A DNA stretch of 32,600 nt, taken from the NCBI GenBank assembly GCA_001003705.1, contig LCPQ01000016.1, positions 1 through 32,600 on the forward strand, in the 5' to 3' direction. This document shows positions 15,846 through 22,853 of this stretch, one piece after another; the first letter of the stretch is position 1, and the number at the start of each line of letters is the position of its first letter. The DNA comes from Parcubacteria group bacterium GW2011_GWA2_48_9. Lineage in GTDB: Bacteria; Patescibacteriota; Patescibacteriia; UBA10025. A program made the translations under genes and the position numbers. The notes beneath the pieces were generated by a model that had not been told where the DNA came from, ran no database searches, and saw nothing but the letters and a program-made list of their open reading frames with translations.

Positions 15846-17126
15846 ATGACAATCCTTGAAGTAGGGTCCGACGCGAGAACCCACATGTTAACTCGCAAAC
15901 TTCGAAGTGAGGGACACAGCGTAATCTGCGCCCCGGGAAATGATGGGATCTTCTATGAACCCGGTGTGGTAACCGCGGACGTGAAGCCGGAGGACCACGC
16001 TCGCTTGATCTCTCTGGCCGACATGACCAAGGCTGTCACCATCGTACTGCCTGAGGGGCCACTCGTGGCGGGCATCGGCGACGAATTCCGGGCAGTCAAT
16101 CGTCTTTTTTTCGGTCCATCAAGGGCAGGTGCCATGCTCGAAGGGAGTAAGGCGTATTGCTGTGAGACACTGGCGAAGGCCGGTGTTCCCATGGGGAAGT
16201 TCTGGATATTCGATGATCCGGAGGACGCGATTCATTTCCTCGAGAAGATCACATTTCCGATCGTGATTAAAGCCGATGGCCTATGTGCGGGCAAAGGAGT
16301 CCGTATATTGTGGTCATTGGAGGAAGGAATCCAGGCCGTCACTGCGTTCATGGTCGACAAGATCTTCAAAGAGTCGGGTGCACGGATTATTTTCCAGGAG
16401 TTCCTGAACGGCTACGAGCTCAGCATGTTCGCAATTCGCGACAAGAACGGGTTCGTCCTGTACACAATTTTCTCACAGGACCACAAGCCCGTGAACGATG
16501 GCAACAAAGGTCCGATGACTGGCGGTATGGGTGCCTTCGCTCCCGTGTCTTTGGCCAGTACGGAGCTCTGGCAGCTTGTCATCGACAGGATCTTCACTCC
16601 GACGTTCGAGGCAGTTGAGGACTATGAGGGCATCCTCTATGCCGGGCTCATGGTTACCGATTCGGGTCCGAAAGTGCTCGAGTACAACTGCCGATTCGGT
16701 GATCCTGAGACTGAGGTGGTTCTGCCGTTGTTGAAGACCAACCTTGGTGAAACGATCCAGGCGGCCGCAGAAGGAGAGCTGGAACGAATTGGCAAACTCG
16801 AATGGCACGATGGTGCCTGCTACTACGTCGGGATGACAGTTGAGGGGTATCCTGATGCTCCCGTTACTGGAGATGTGATCAGCGGCCTGGATGACCATGG
16901 CCAACTCGCTTGTCCTCCAGATCACGATGGTGAGATCTGGGTGCTACATGCCGGGACTGAACGAGTCGGCGGTGTCTGGAAGACCAAAGGCGGACGTGCA
17001 CTTGGTGTGGGCTGTAAAGCCCAGAATCACAAATTCGCCTTTGGGGGAGCCTATAAGGGTGTTGAGAGAATCTCTTGGCGCGGTGAACACCATCGTAATG
17101 ACATCGGTATTCACGCTGCGGCATAA
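15846..17126 (+). CDS. purD: Phosphoribosylamine-glycine ligase (GAR synthetase), lone gene
   Basis: Catalyses ATP + glycine + 5-phosphoribosylamine to GAR, step two of purine synthesis. The 426-residue ATP-grasp enzyme has KADGLCAGKGV (about residues 142-152), GPMTGGMGAFAPV (about 221-233) and YNCRFGDPETEVV (about 280-292), with a full C-terminal B-domain. The N-terminus deviates: the usual GxGGREHAL is replaced by VGSDARTHML, so the nucleotide-fold start is altered. No other purine gene is in the window. The gene has its own promoter, GTGAGG before ATG, and a terminator, and looks richer in G and C than the pyr genes, consistent with acquisition. Whether it feeds purine synthesis here or serves another ligase reaction is open. 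Confidence 0.88.
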   Translation: MTILEVGSDARTHMLTRKLRSEGHSVICAPGNDGIFYEPGVVTADVKPEDHARLISLADMTKAVTIVLPEGPLVAGIGDEFRAVNRLFFGPSRAGAMLEGSKAYCCETLAKAGVPMGKFWIFDDPEDAIHFLEKITFPIVIKADGLCAGKGVRILWSLEEGIQAVTAFMVDKIFKESGARIIFQEFLNGYELSMFAIRDKNGFVLYTIFSQDHKPVNDGNKGPMTGGMGAFAPVSLASTELWQLVIDRIFTPTFEAVEDYEGILYAGLMVTDSGPKVLEYNCRFGDPETEVVLPLLKTNLGETIQAAAEGELERIGKLEWHDGACYYVGMTVEGYPDAPVTGDVISGLDDHGQLACPPDHDGEIWVLHAGTERVGGVWKTKGGRALGVGCKAQNHKFAFGGAYKGVERISWRGEHHRNDIGIHAAA

Positions 17127-17157
17127 TTTTTTCCAGAGATCTATCGAAATTGTTCTT

Positions 17158-17188
17158 GACCTCGCTCTCCTTCGGGCGAGGTCTTTTC
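17158..17188 (+). terminator. Rho-independent terminator of purD
   Basis: GACCTCGC (17158-17165) pairs perfectly with GCGAGGTC (17176-17183), followed by TTTTCC. It begins 31 nt after the purD stop. Confidence 0.88.
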
Positions 17189-17231
17189 CTATTCGAAAAT
17201 AAAAGGGGCAGTTAGAATTTACCTGTTTCAA

Positions 17232-17260
17232 TTGCTCCTTAGCAATTTTTATTATATCCT
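17232..17260 (+). promoter_or_regulatory. Promoter giving a leaderless mRNA for the gene at 17267
   Basis: TTGCTC (17232-17237), 17-nt spacer, TATCCT (17255-17260). Transcription would start at or next to the A of ATG 17267. The -10 hexamer is identical to that of the pyr operon. Confidence 0.5.
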
Positions 17261-17266
17261 CCCGGT

Positions 17267-17917
17267 ATGGGTGAGACTACTCCTTCTTCTGAAGAGCATC
17301 GACCGGAGCAGCATATTCGATCCGTCGAAGATGAAGCTAGTTTGAGTAGAACAAACGAACAAGGCAGCGCAGAGACAAAAACTTCCGCCAAGGCGGAAAC
17401 CACTGACTCTAACTCGAAGGTCGCCACGTTGGTGTGCTCGCCTGGTCTTACTGAGGATCAATTTCTATCGTGGACTGACGGAGCGAAAGCCATTATTGTC
17501 GTGGCATACGCGACCGGCACAATGCCCGATCGCTTGGTCCCGGCGATCCAGCGGAGAATACAAGAAGGGATTCCAGTGTTTGTGCTTTCAGATAATCCCG
17601 GTGACCAACATGGAATTGTAAAAATCATGTATGCTGCCGGAAAAGGGGCATACGATGCCGGAGCAGTGCCGTTGGAAAAAGTAAATGTCAATCAACAAGC
17701 AGAGGTATTTGTTGCTATCACCGAAGCGCTCAATAGAGGTTTGAGCGGCCAAGCATTAGCTGATGCAATTAGGGATCGGTACGCGTATCATCAAGGAGAA
17801 ACAAAACCCATAGCCGAATGGGATGACCCTGCGTATATCCCTCCGCACCCGAGAACCAGAGTAACACGAGTGGGTGGCCTTACTGGTCAGAACGACAATG
17901 ATTCATCTCCGAAATAG
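17267..17917 (+). CDS. Orphan asparaginase C-terminal-domain protein
   Basis: A 216-residue protein. Residues 1-52 are polar and probably disordered (Glu/Ser/Thr-rich). Residues 52-150 match the C-terminal Rossmann-like domain of type I L-asparaginase and GatD: VATLVCSPGLTEDQFLSW, then GAKAIIVVAYATGTMPDRLV, IPVFVLSDNPGDQHG, and a final helix EVFVAITEALNRGLSGQALADAI. The N-terminal catalytic domain with its threonine motifs (TGGTI, HGTDT) is absent, and the ORF is preceded by a promoter, so this is not a simple frameshift of a full enzyme. Function is unknown; a binding or regulatory role for aspartate/asparagine is inference, attractive because pyrB, which uses aspartate, lies next. No Shine-Dalgarno. 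Confidence 0.7.
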   Translation: MGETTPSSEEHRPEQHIRSVEDEASLSRTNEQGSAETKTSAKAETTDSNSKVATLVCSPGLTEDQFLSWTDGAKAIIVVAYATGTMPDRLVPAIQRRIQEGIPVFVLSDNPGDQHGIVKIMYAAGKGAYDAGAVPLEKVNVNQQAEVFVAITEALNRGLSGQALADAIRDRYAYHQGETKPIAEWDDPAYIPPHPRTRVTRVGGLTGQNDNDSSPK

Positions 17918-17925
17918 GTTTTCGT

Positions 17926-17954
17926 TTGGTTATAGCGCATTTTTATGCTATCCT
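17926..17954 (+). promoter_or_regulatory. Promoter of the pyr operon
   Basis: TTGGTT (17926-17931), 17-nt spacer, TATCCT (17949-17954), with an extended -10 TG two bases before. The transcript would start near 17961 and give a leader of about 100 nt before pyrB. Confidence 0.6.
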
Positions 17955-17971
17955 TAGAAGCAGCAAGAGCT

Positions 17972-18043
17972 ATGCGAATTGCGGATCCACATTTTACCCA
18001 ACTCACCGGTGCTGTAAGCGCCAAGTATCGAATTCCCTTGTAA
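17972..18043 (+). CDS. Candidate pyr leader peptide (23 residues)
   Basis: ATG at 17972, 23 codons, TAA at 18041-18043. The stop lies in the loop of the terminator hairpin in front of pyrB, so a ribosome translating it to the end would cover the 5' arm and prevent hairpin formation. This is the arrangement of the pyrBI leader peptide of enteric bacteria, where close coupling of ribosome and polymerase at low UTP allows read-through. The only upstream purine-rich sequence is AAGAG, a weak ribosome binding site. The peptide itself need not have a function. Confidence 0.5.
   Translation: MRIADPHFTQLTGAVSAKYRIPL
18008..18022 (+). promoter_or_regulatory. Pause-type hairpin in the pyr leader
   Basis: GGTGCT, loop GTA, AGCGCC: a six-pair stem with one G-U pair, ending 8 nt before the terminator stem. 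Its position resembles the RNA-polymerase pause hairpin in the E. coli pyrBI leader. Confidence 0.5.
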
Positions 18044-18059
18044 TGAAGGGGATTTTTTT
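18031..18059 (+). terminator. Attenuator terminator in front of pyrB
   Basis: AATTCCCTT (18031-18039), a 6-nt loop, and AAGGGGATT (18046-18054) form a nine-pair stem with one G-U pair, followed by a run of seven T (18053-18059). The T tract ends one base before the pyrB ATG, so the terminator belongs to the leader. The 3' arm contains AAGGGG, the only ribosome binding site for pyrB, so the hairpin could also block translation. Confidence 0.75.
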
Positions 18060-18995
18060 ATGCCACAAAAAGCCACAGTAGGGTTCAAAAACCGTGATAT
18101 TATCTCCATCCACGACTTTTCGAAGGATGAAATCCAGCATATCCTAAAGGTTGCAAAGGTATATAAAGACCGCCCACACCCAGGCCTGTTAAAAGGAACC
18201 ATTCTCGCTTCACTGTTTTTCGAGCCGTCGACGCGGACGCGGTTCTCATTTGAGTCAGCGATGGAAAGGCTGGGCGGGTCGGTAATTTCACTTGCCGATG
18301 CCAAGTCAAGCTCGTCATCAAAAGGCGAGTCGCTGTCAGATTCGATCCGCATCGTTGAAAAATACTGCGATGTTATCGTCATGCGCCACCCTCTCGAAGG
18401 TGCTGCGCGGCTTGCAGCAGAAATTTCGAAGAACCCCGTGATTAACGGCGGCGACGGTGCGAATCAGCATCCTACCCAAACGTTTCTGGATCTTTTCTCG
18501 ATTCAGGAAACTCAGAAGAAATTGTCTGGGTTACACGTTGCCCTTGTTGGTGATTTGAAATACGGGAGGACGACCCATTCACTCGCGTACGCTTTAGCGC
18601 TCTTCGGCGCGAAGCTCTATTTCGTCGCTCCGCAGTCGCTCCAAATGCCCGACCATATCATGAGGAATTTGAAGAAAATCAAAGCGAAGTATTCGTTTCA
18701 CACCCACCCTGACCAATTGATGTCCAAGCTGGATATCTTTTATGCAACGCGCATCCAGCGGGAACGGTTCCCCGATCCATTGGAATACGAGAAGGTGGAA
18801 GGCATTTATGTTATTACGAATAAACTCTTGAAAAAGGTTAAGAAGAATTTTCGCATTCTCCATCCCCTGCCGCGCGTGAATGAAATCAACTATGAGGTTG
18901 ATGACACACCGTATGCGTACTACTTCGAGCAGGCGAATAACGGGCTGTACGTGCGCCAGGCACTCTTAGCATTAATCATGGGAAAAGCGTCATGA
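18060..18995 (+). CDS. pyrB: Aspartate carbamoyltransferase catalytic subunit
   Basis: Forms N-carbamoyl-L-aspartate from carbamoyl phosphate and aspartate, the first committed step to UMP. The 311-residue protein has the carbamoyl-phosphate site STRTR at 57-61, the 80s loop SSSSSKGES at 83-91, HPLEG at 110-114, HPTQ at 137-140 and the aspartate-site HPLPRVNEI near residue 265. Length is typical of the catalytic chain. With PyrI downstream it probably forms the allosteric holoenzyme. Start ATG 18060, with AAGGGG 8 nt upstream inside the attenuator. Its stop overlaps pyrI by four bases (ATGA). Confidence 0.98.
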   Translation: MPQKATVGFKNRDIISIHDFSKDEIQHILKVAKVYKDRPHPGLLKGTILASLFFEPSTRTRFSFESAMERLGGSVISLADAKSSSSSKGESLSDSIRIVEKYCDVIVMRHPLEGAARLAAEISKNPVINGGDGANQHPTQTFLDLFSIQETQKKLSGLHVALVGDLKYGRTTHSLAYALALFGAKLYFVAPQSLQMPDHIMRNLKKIKAKYSFHTHPDQLMSKLDIFYATRIQRERFPDPLEYEKVEGIYVITNKLLKKVKKNFRILHPLPRVNEINYEVDDTPYAYYFEQANNGLYVRQALLALIMGKAS

Positions 18996-19441
18996 GAGCA
19001 TTTCGCGTCTACGCCATTAAGCAGGGTACGGTGATTGACCACATCCCCGAAGGAAAGGGAGTGGAAATCATCGAATTATTAAGCTTACGTAAATGGAAAA
19101 AAGTTGTGACGCTCGGCATGGGATTCACGAGTCGAAAGCTTGGGGCGAAGGATATCGTAAAGATAGAGGAAAAAGAATTGAACCAGGATGAAGCAAATAA
19201 GATAGCGCTTATAGCACCGACGGCGACCATTAACATCATTCGTAACTTTAAACTGGTCAGGAAAACCCAGGTTAAAGTGCCACGTGTAATCGAAGGCATC
19301 GTGAAGTGCGCGAATCCTGCGTGCATCACTAACCATGACCATGTCCGCACCCGTTTCTACCTCGAGAAGGCGAAGCCACTTTTGGTACTGTGTCATTACT
19401 GTGAACGGTACTTCGACGAGTCTGCGCTGACGCTATTGTAA
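18992..19441 (+). CDS. pyrI: Aspartate carbamoyltransferase regulatory subunit
   Basis: Binds the allosteric effectors (CTP, UTP, ATP) and controls PyrB. The 149-residue protein has the N-terminal nucleotide-binding domain (KQGTVIDHIPEGKG, residues 10-23) and a C-terminal zinc domain with four cysteines: C106 and C111 in CANPAC, and C134 and C137 in CHYC, with the expected CITNHD after the first pair. All ligands are intact. ATG 18992 overlaps the pyrB stop, so the two are translationally coupled and probably made in equal amounts. PyrI is usual in enterobacteria and archaea and less common elsewhere. Confidence 0.97.
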   Translation: MRAFRVYAIKQGTVIDHIPEGKGVEIIELLSLRKWKKVVTLGMGFTSRKLGAKDIVKIEEKELNQDEANKIALIAPTATINIIRNFKLVRKTQVKVPRVIEGIVKCANPACITNHDHVRTRFYLEKAKPLLVLCHYCERYFDESALTLL

Positions 19442-19443
19442 CA

Positions 19444-20355
19444 ATGGACATCTCTGCCCGCATCGGTACTCTAACACTTGCTAACCCGACGATCTTAGCG
19501 TCGGGTATTTTGGGTGTTTCCCGCGCATCATTGAAGCACGTGTTTGATAATGGCGCTGGTGCCTGTGTGATCAAGTCAATCAGTTTAGAAGAGCGTGTCG
19601 GCCACCACGCGCCGAACATGATTACGTACGAAGGTGGCATGCTTAATGCTGTCGGATATTCGAATCCTGGAGTTGAAGAAGCACGCGCGGAATTTAAAGA
19701 TTTAAAAAACGTCGGCGGGCCCGTGTTTGCGAGCATTATCGGGCAAAATGCCGATGAATTTTCAGCGATGGCAGAAGCTCTTTTGCCGGGAGATTTTTCA
19801 GCCGTTGAAGCCGTACTGTCCTGTCCGCATACGCCCGGTTATGGCACTATGGCCGGTCAAGGAACGCCGAAGAGTACGGAGGAAATTACAAAAGCCATAC
19901 GAGCGAAAACAACATTACCACTTTTTATCAAGATATCCCCTGATAGCCAGCCTATCGGCGAAGTGGCGAAGGCCGCAGAGGCGGCAGGGGCAGACGGCAT
20001 CGTAGCCGTCAATACGATGGGCCCCGGCATGATTATTGACATACAGACTGGCCAGCCGATATTACATTTCAAAGTGGGCGGCGTATCAGGAACGGCACTG
20101 CGGCCGATAGCGGTTCGTTGCATCTACGACATTCGTAAATCGGTGAAGATACCCATTATTGGCGTTGGCGGCGTTACGACGGGTCGTGATGCTGTTGAAA
20201 TGATAATGGCCGGCGCAACTGCCGTCGGGATAGGAACGGGGATTTATTACCGCGGGATTGGTATTTTCAAAAAAGTCTGTGATGAAATGGAGCAGTGGAT
20301 GAAAAAAAACAAAGTTAAAAATCTGGGCGAGATATGGGGATGCGCGCATGAGTGA
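19444..20355 (+). CDS. pyrD: Dihydroorotate dehydrogenase, class 1B catalytic subunit
   Basis: Oxidises dihydroorotate to orotate with FMN; class 1B passes electrons through PyrK to NAD+. The 303-residue TIM barrel has the active-site cysteine in VEAVLSCPHTPGYG (about residue 126; the usual Asn-Pro pattern NxSCPN is slightly changed), FIKISPD with the FMN lysine, and the phosphate-binding GVGGVTTGRDAVEMIMAGATAVGIGT near the C-terminus. It starts 2 nt after pyrI and is followed directly by pyrK, the partner subunit. The presence of PyrK and of Cys rather than Ser at the active site fit class 1B. Confidence 0.95.
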   Translation: MDISARIGTLTLANPTILASGILGVSRASLKHVFDNGAGACVIKSISLEERVGHHAPNMITYEGGMLNAVGYSNPGVEEARAEFKDLKNVGGPVFASIIGQNADEFSAMAEALLPGDFSAVEAVLSCPHTPGYGTMAGQGTPKSTEEITKAIRAKTTLPLFIKISPDSQPIGEVAKAAEAAGADGIVAVNTMGPGMIIDIQTGQPILHFKVGGVSGTALRPIAVRCIYDIRKSVKIPIIGVGGVTTGRDAVEMIMAGATAVGIGTGIYYRGIGIFKKVCDEMEQWMKKNKVKNLGEIWGCAHE

Positions 20356-21063
20356 ATGCTGCAGAACAGAAATTGGATCCCACGAGTGGACGAGAAGCCC
20401 TTCAGCATTGCGTACGATGAACATAGCCGGCTGGGGTTGAGTGTAGCGAAAGTCGGCCGCTTCACTGAAAAGTTATTTGAGTACAATAAAGGCGATTTGG
20501 TCGGTATCCGTGGACCCTACGGCTCAACGTTTACGTTGCCAGACGGTGTAAAAAGGATATTGCTGGTTGGAGGCGGTTACGGCGTCGCACCACTTGCCAC
20601 GCTGGCGTCCCAAGCCATTGTCCGTGGCATAACGGTTGATTTCTGCAACGGCGCTCGCACGAAATCACAATTGTTATTCATGGACCGGCTCAAAGCGCTG
20701 GACATTAGTCCACATGTCGCAACTGATGACGGAAGTGAAGGCCGCAAGGGTTTCATCACTGACGTGGCGAAAGAGCTGTTAGAGACCAACTCATACGATT
20801 GCGCATACACGTGCGGGCCGGAACTAATGGAGCAGAAGGTTGTCGATGCAGCGGCGGGAAAAGGCACCGCATCCCAAGTAAGCATCGAGCGGTACATGAA
20901 GTGCGGTTTCGGCATATGCGGCGCGTGTTGTATCGACGATTCAGGGAAACGAATGTGTACAGAGGGACCAGTTGTTTCCGGTGAGTTTGCCCGCACGCAG
21001 AGTGAGTTTGGCCGGTTCCACCGCGTAGCAAGTGGCCATAAGGTCCCATTCAATGCGCACTAG
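20356..21063 (+). CDS. pyrK: Dihydroorotate dehydrogenase electron-transfer subunit, N-terminally shortened
   Basis: FAD- and [2Fe-2S]-containing partner that carries electrons from PyrD to NAD+. The 235-residue frame contains VDEKPFSIAYDE (FAD site), VGGGYGVAPL (residues 71-80, NAD site) and the cluster cysteines C183, C188, C191 and C201 in MKCGFGICGACC...CTEGP. Family members begin with about 35 more residues forming the first FAD-barrel strands and ending PGQF; these are missing. The frame starts essentially at WIPRVDEKPF. The ATG that overlaps the pyrD stop (20348) is out of frame. A deletion with frame change, a genuinely shortened subunit, or a sequencing error could explain it. FAD binding may be affected. 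Confidence 0.85.
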   Translation: MLQNRNWIPRVDEKPFSIAYDEHSRLGLSVAKVGRFTEKLFEYNKGDLVGIRGPYGSTFTLPDGVKRILLVGGGYGVAPLATLASQAIVRGITVDFCNGARTKSQLLFMDRLKALDISPHVATDDGSEGRKGFITDVAKELLETNSYDCAYTCGPELMEQKVVDAAAGKGTASQVSIERYMKCGFGICGACCIDDSGKRMCTEGPVVSGEFARTQSEFGRFHRVASGHKVPFNAH

Positions 21064-22219
21064 GATAGTAAATGCAACGCTGGCAAACGGGCTGAAAACA
21101 AGTATTGATATTGTTGATGGAAAAATAGCCGGTTTGAGTGTTTCCGGGGCACCTGATAAAACATATGATGCGGGCGGGAAGTATGTACTCCCCGGTATTA
21201 TTGATACACACGTGCATTTCAGAGAGCCGGGTGGGGAGCAAAAGGAAGATTGGACAACCGGTTCGCATGCCGCCGCCGCAGGAGGCGTGACGACAGTTCT
21301 CGACATGCCGAATACCACTCCCCCTACGATTGACGCCGGCACCCTCGAGCAAAAACGTCTGCTTGCAGCAAAAAGCATCGTCAATTATGGATTCCACCTT
21401 GGTGCGACGGCGAGCAATGCCGGAGAAATCGTTAAACTTCAAGGAAAAGTCGCCGGAGTAAAAATCTATGTCGGCTCTTCCACCGGGTCACTCCTCGTTG
21501 CCGAAGACAATGAACTACGGAAGCTTTTCTCACTCCCAGGCATTCTTTGGCTCGTTCATGCTGAAGACGAAACATTGATACAGAAAAACATGGGAGCGCT
21601 TGGCAGAGTCACCGACCCCGGGGTGCATTCATGGATCCGTAACTGGGAAGTGGCAATACGGGCCGTGAAGCGGGTCATCGCGTTGGCCAGTGAAACAGGC
21701 GCCCGCATCCATATGTGCCATATCAGCACAAAAGAGGAAATGATGCTGATAGAGCAAGCAAAAGCGGAAAGAGTGCGTGTCACGTGCGAAGTGAGTCCGC
21801 ACCACCTTTTTCTCGACGAATCCGCCTACGCAGCGCATTCAGCGTTCGTAAAGGTCAATCCGCCTTTGCGCACCCCTGAAGACCGGCTTGCCCTATGGAA
21901 GGGGTTGCATCATGGAGTGATAGATATCATCGCTACCGACCATGCCCCGCATACGGTGCAGGAGAAGCATCAACCGTACCCTCAGGCGCCGTCCGGCATA
22001 CCCGAGGTGCAGACGTCCTTGCCAATGATGCTTCAGGTAATTGGAAAAAAAGAGTTTACCTTAGAGTGGCTCGTTGACGTCATGTGCAAGAAGCCCGCCG
22101 AGATATTTTCTCTCAACCACAAAAGATGCATCGAAGTGACATTCGTAAACGGTAATCTCGTCTTTGACAATGGGAAGATTAACGAGGAAAATAAAGGAAA
22201 GGAAACCCACTATGAATGA
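21053..22219 (+). CDS. pyrC: Dihydroorotase
   Basis: Cyclises carbamoyl aspartate to dihydroorotate. The 388-residue amidohydrolase has the metal site DTHVHFREPG (HxH at 53 and 55), K137 in GVKIYVGSSTG, H169 in LVHAED, H223 in HMCHIST, and the catalytic D296 in DHAPHT, a class I (multifunctional type) pattern. After IFSLNHKRCIEV the usual return of the beta-sandwich (G..DADLVLVD... and TPFEG) is missing and the protein goes straight to VTFVNGNLVFDNGK, so about 40-50 residues seem deleted. ATG 21053, with AAGG 9 nt upstream, is preferred over an in-frame GTG at 21032. It overlaps the pyrK stop by 11 nt. Confidence 0.94.
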   Translation: MRTRIVNATLANGLKTSIDIVDGKIAGLSVSGAPDKTYDAGGKYVLPGIIDTHVHFREPGGEQKEDWTTGSHAAAAGGVTTVLDMPNTTPPTIDAGTLEQKRLLAAKSIVNYGFHLGATASNAGEIVKLQGKVAGVKIYVGSSTGSLLVAEDNELRKLFSLPGILWLVHAEDETLIQKNMGALGRVTDPGVHSWIRNWEVAIRAVKRVIALASETGARIHMCHISTKEEMMLIEQAKAERVRVTCEVSPHHLFLDESAYAAHSAFVKVNPPLRTPEDRLALWKGLHHGVIDIIATDHAPHTVQEKHQPYPQAPSGIPEVQTSLPMMLQVIGKKEFTLEWLVDVMCKKPAEIFSLNHKRCIEVTFVNGNLVFDNGKINEENKGKETHYE

Positions 22220-22844
22220 CGTAGCAACCATCCTTCTGAAAATACGGGCCGTAACGCTCAGTCCAAAAGAGCCGTACACATTCACTTCAGGACTGAAAAG
22301 CCCCATTTATTGTGACAATAGACTGCTCATGTCCTACCCAGAGTTTCGGAAAAGAGTTATTGATGAGTTTATCGCTGTTATTCAAAAGAATCATCTTACA
22401 TTTGATATTGTCGGAGGAACCGCAACGGCCGGCATTCCCCATGCGGCATGGATTGCCGATCGGCTCGAGAAACCGATGATCTATATTCGCGGGGCGTCGA
22501 AGGAACACGGAAAGAAGAATCAGATAGAGGGTAAACTCGGAAAAGACCAGAAAGTATTGATTATTGAAGATCTCATCAGTACGGGTGGAAGTTCCGTTTC
22601 AGCCGTTGAAGCTGTCCGTGAGGCAGGAGGTGTGGTCGGTGATTGTTGCGCAATCTTCACCTATGAGTTTGAAAAAGCAAAGCAAAAGTTTACTAACGCC
22701 ACGTGCAAATTGTTCACGCTCACCACATTTTCCGAACTTCTCACTGTGGCGGAAGAACAGAACTATATCACCTCTGAAGAAGAAGCAATCGCACGGGAGT
22801 GGAAAAGAGATCCGGAGAAGTGGGGTGAGCAGTTTAAATCATAA
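22212..22844 (+). CDS. pyrE: Orotate phosphoribosyltransferase
   Basis: Joins orotate and PRPP to form OMP. The 210-residue protein has the type I PRPP-binding motif VLIIEDLISTGGSS at about 115-128, the flexible-loop lysines in KEHGKKNQIEG (about 97-107), and the N-terminal substrate loop TFTSGLKSPIYCDNR (23-37). The ATG at 22212 overlaps the pyrC stop by 8 nt and has the purine-rich AAAGGAAAGGAAAC upstream, so it is preferred over an in-frame ATG at 22164 inside pyrC. PyrE and PyrF are next to each other, as the two halves of UMP synthase. Confidence 0.97.
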   Translation: MNDVATILLKIRAVTLSPKEPYTFTSGLKSPIYCDNRLLMSYPEFRKRVIDEFIAVIQKNHLTFDIVGGTATAGIPHAAWIADRLEKPMIYIRGASKEHGKKNQIEGKLGKDQKVLIIEDLISTGGSSVSAVEAVREAGGVVGDCCAIFTYEFEKAKQKFTNATCKLFTLTTFSELLTVAEEQNYITSEEEAIAREWKRDPEKWGEQFKS

Positions 22845-22853
22845 AATATTTGT

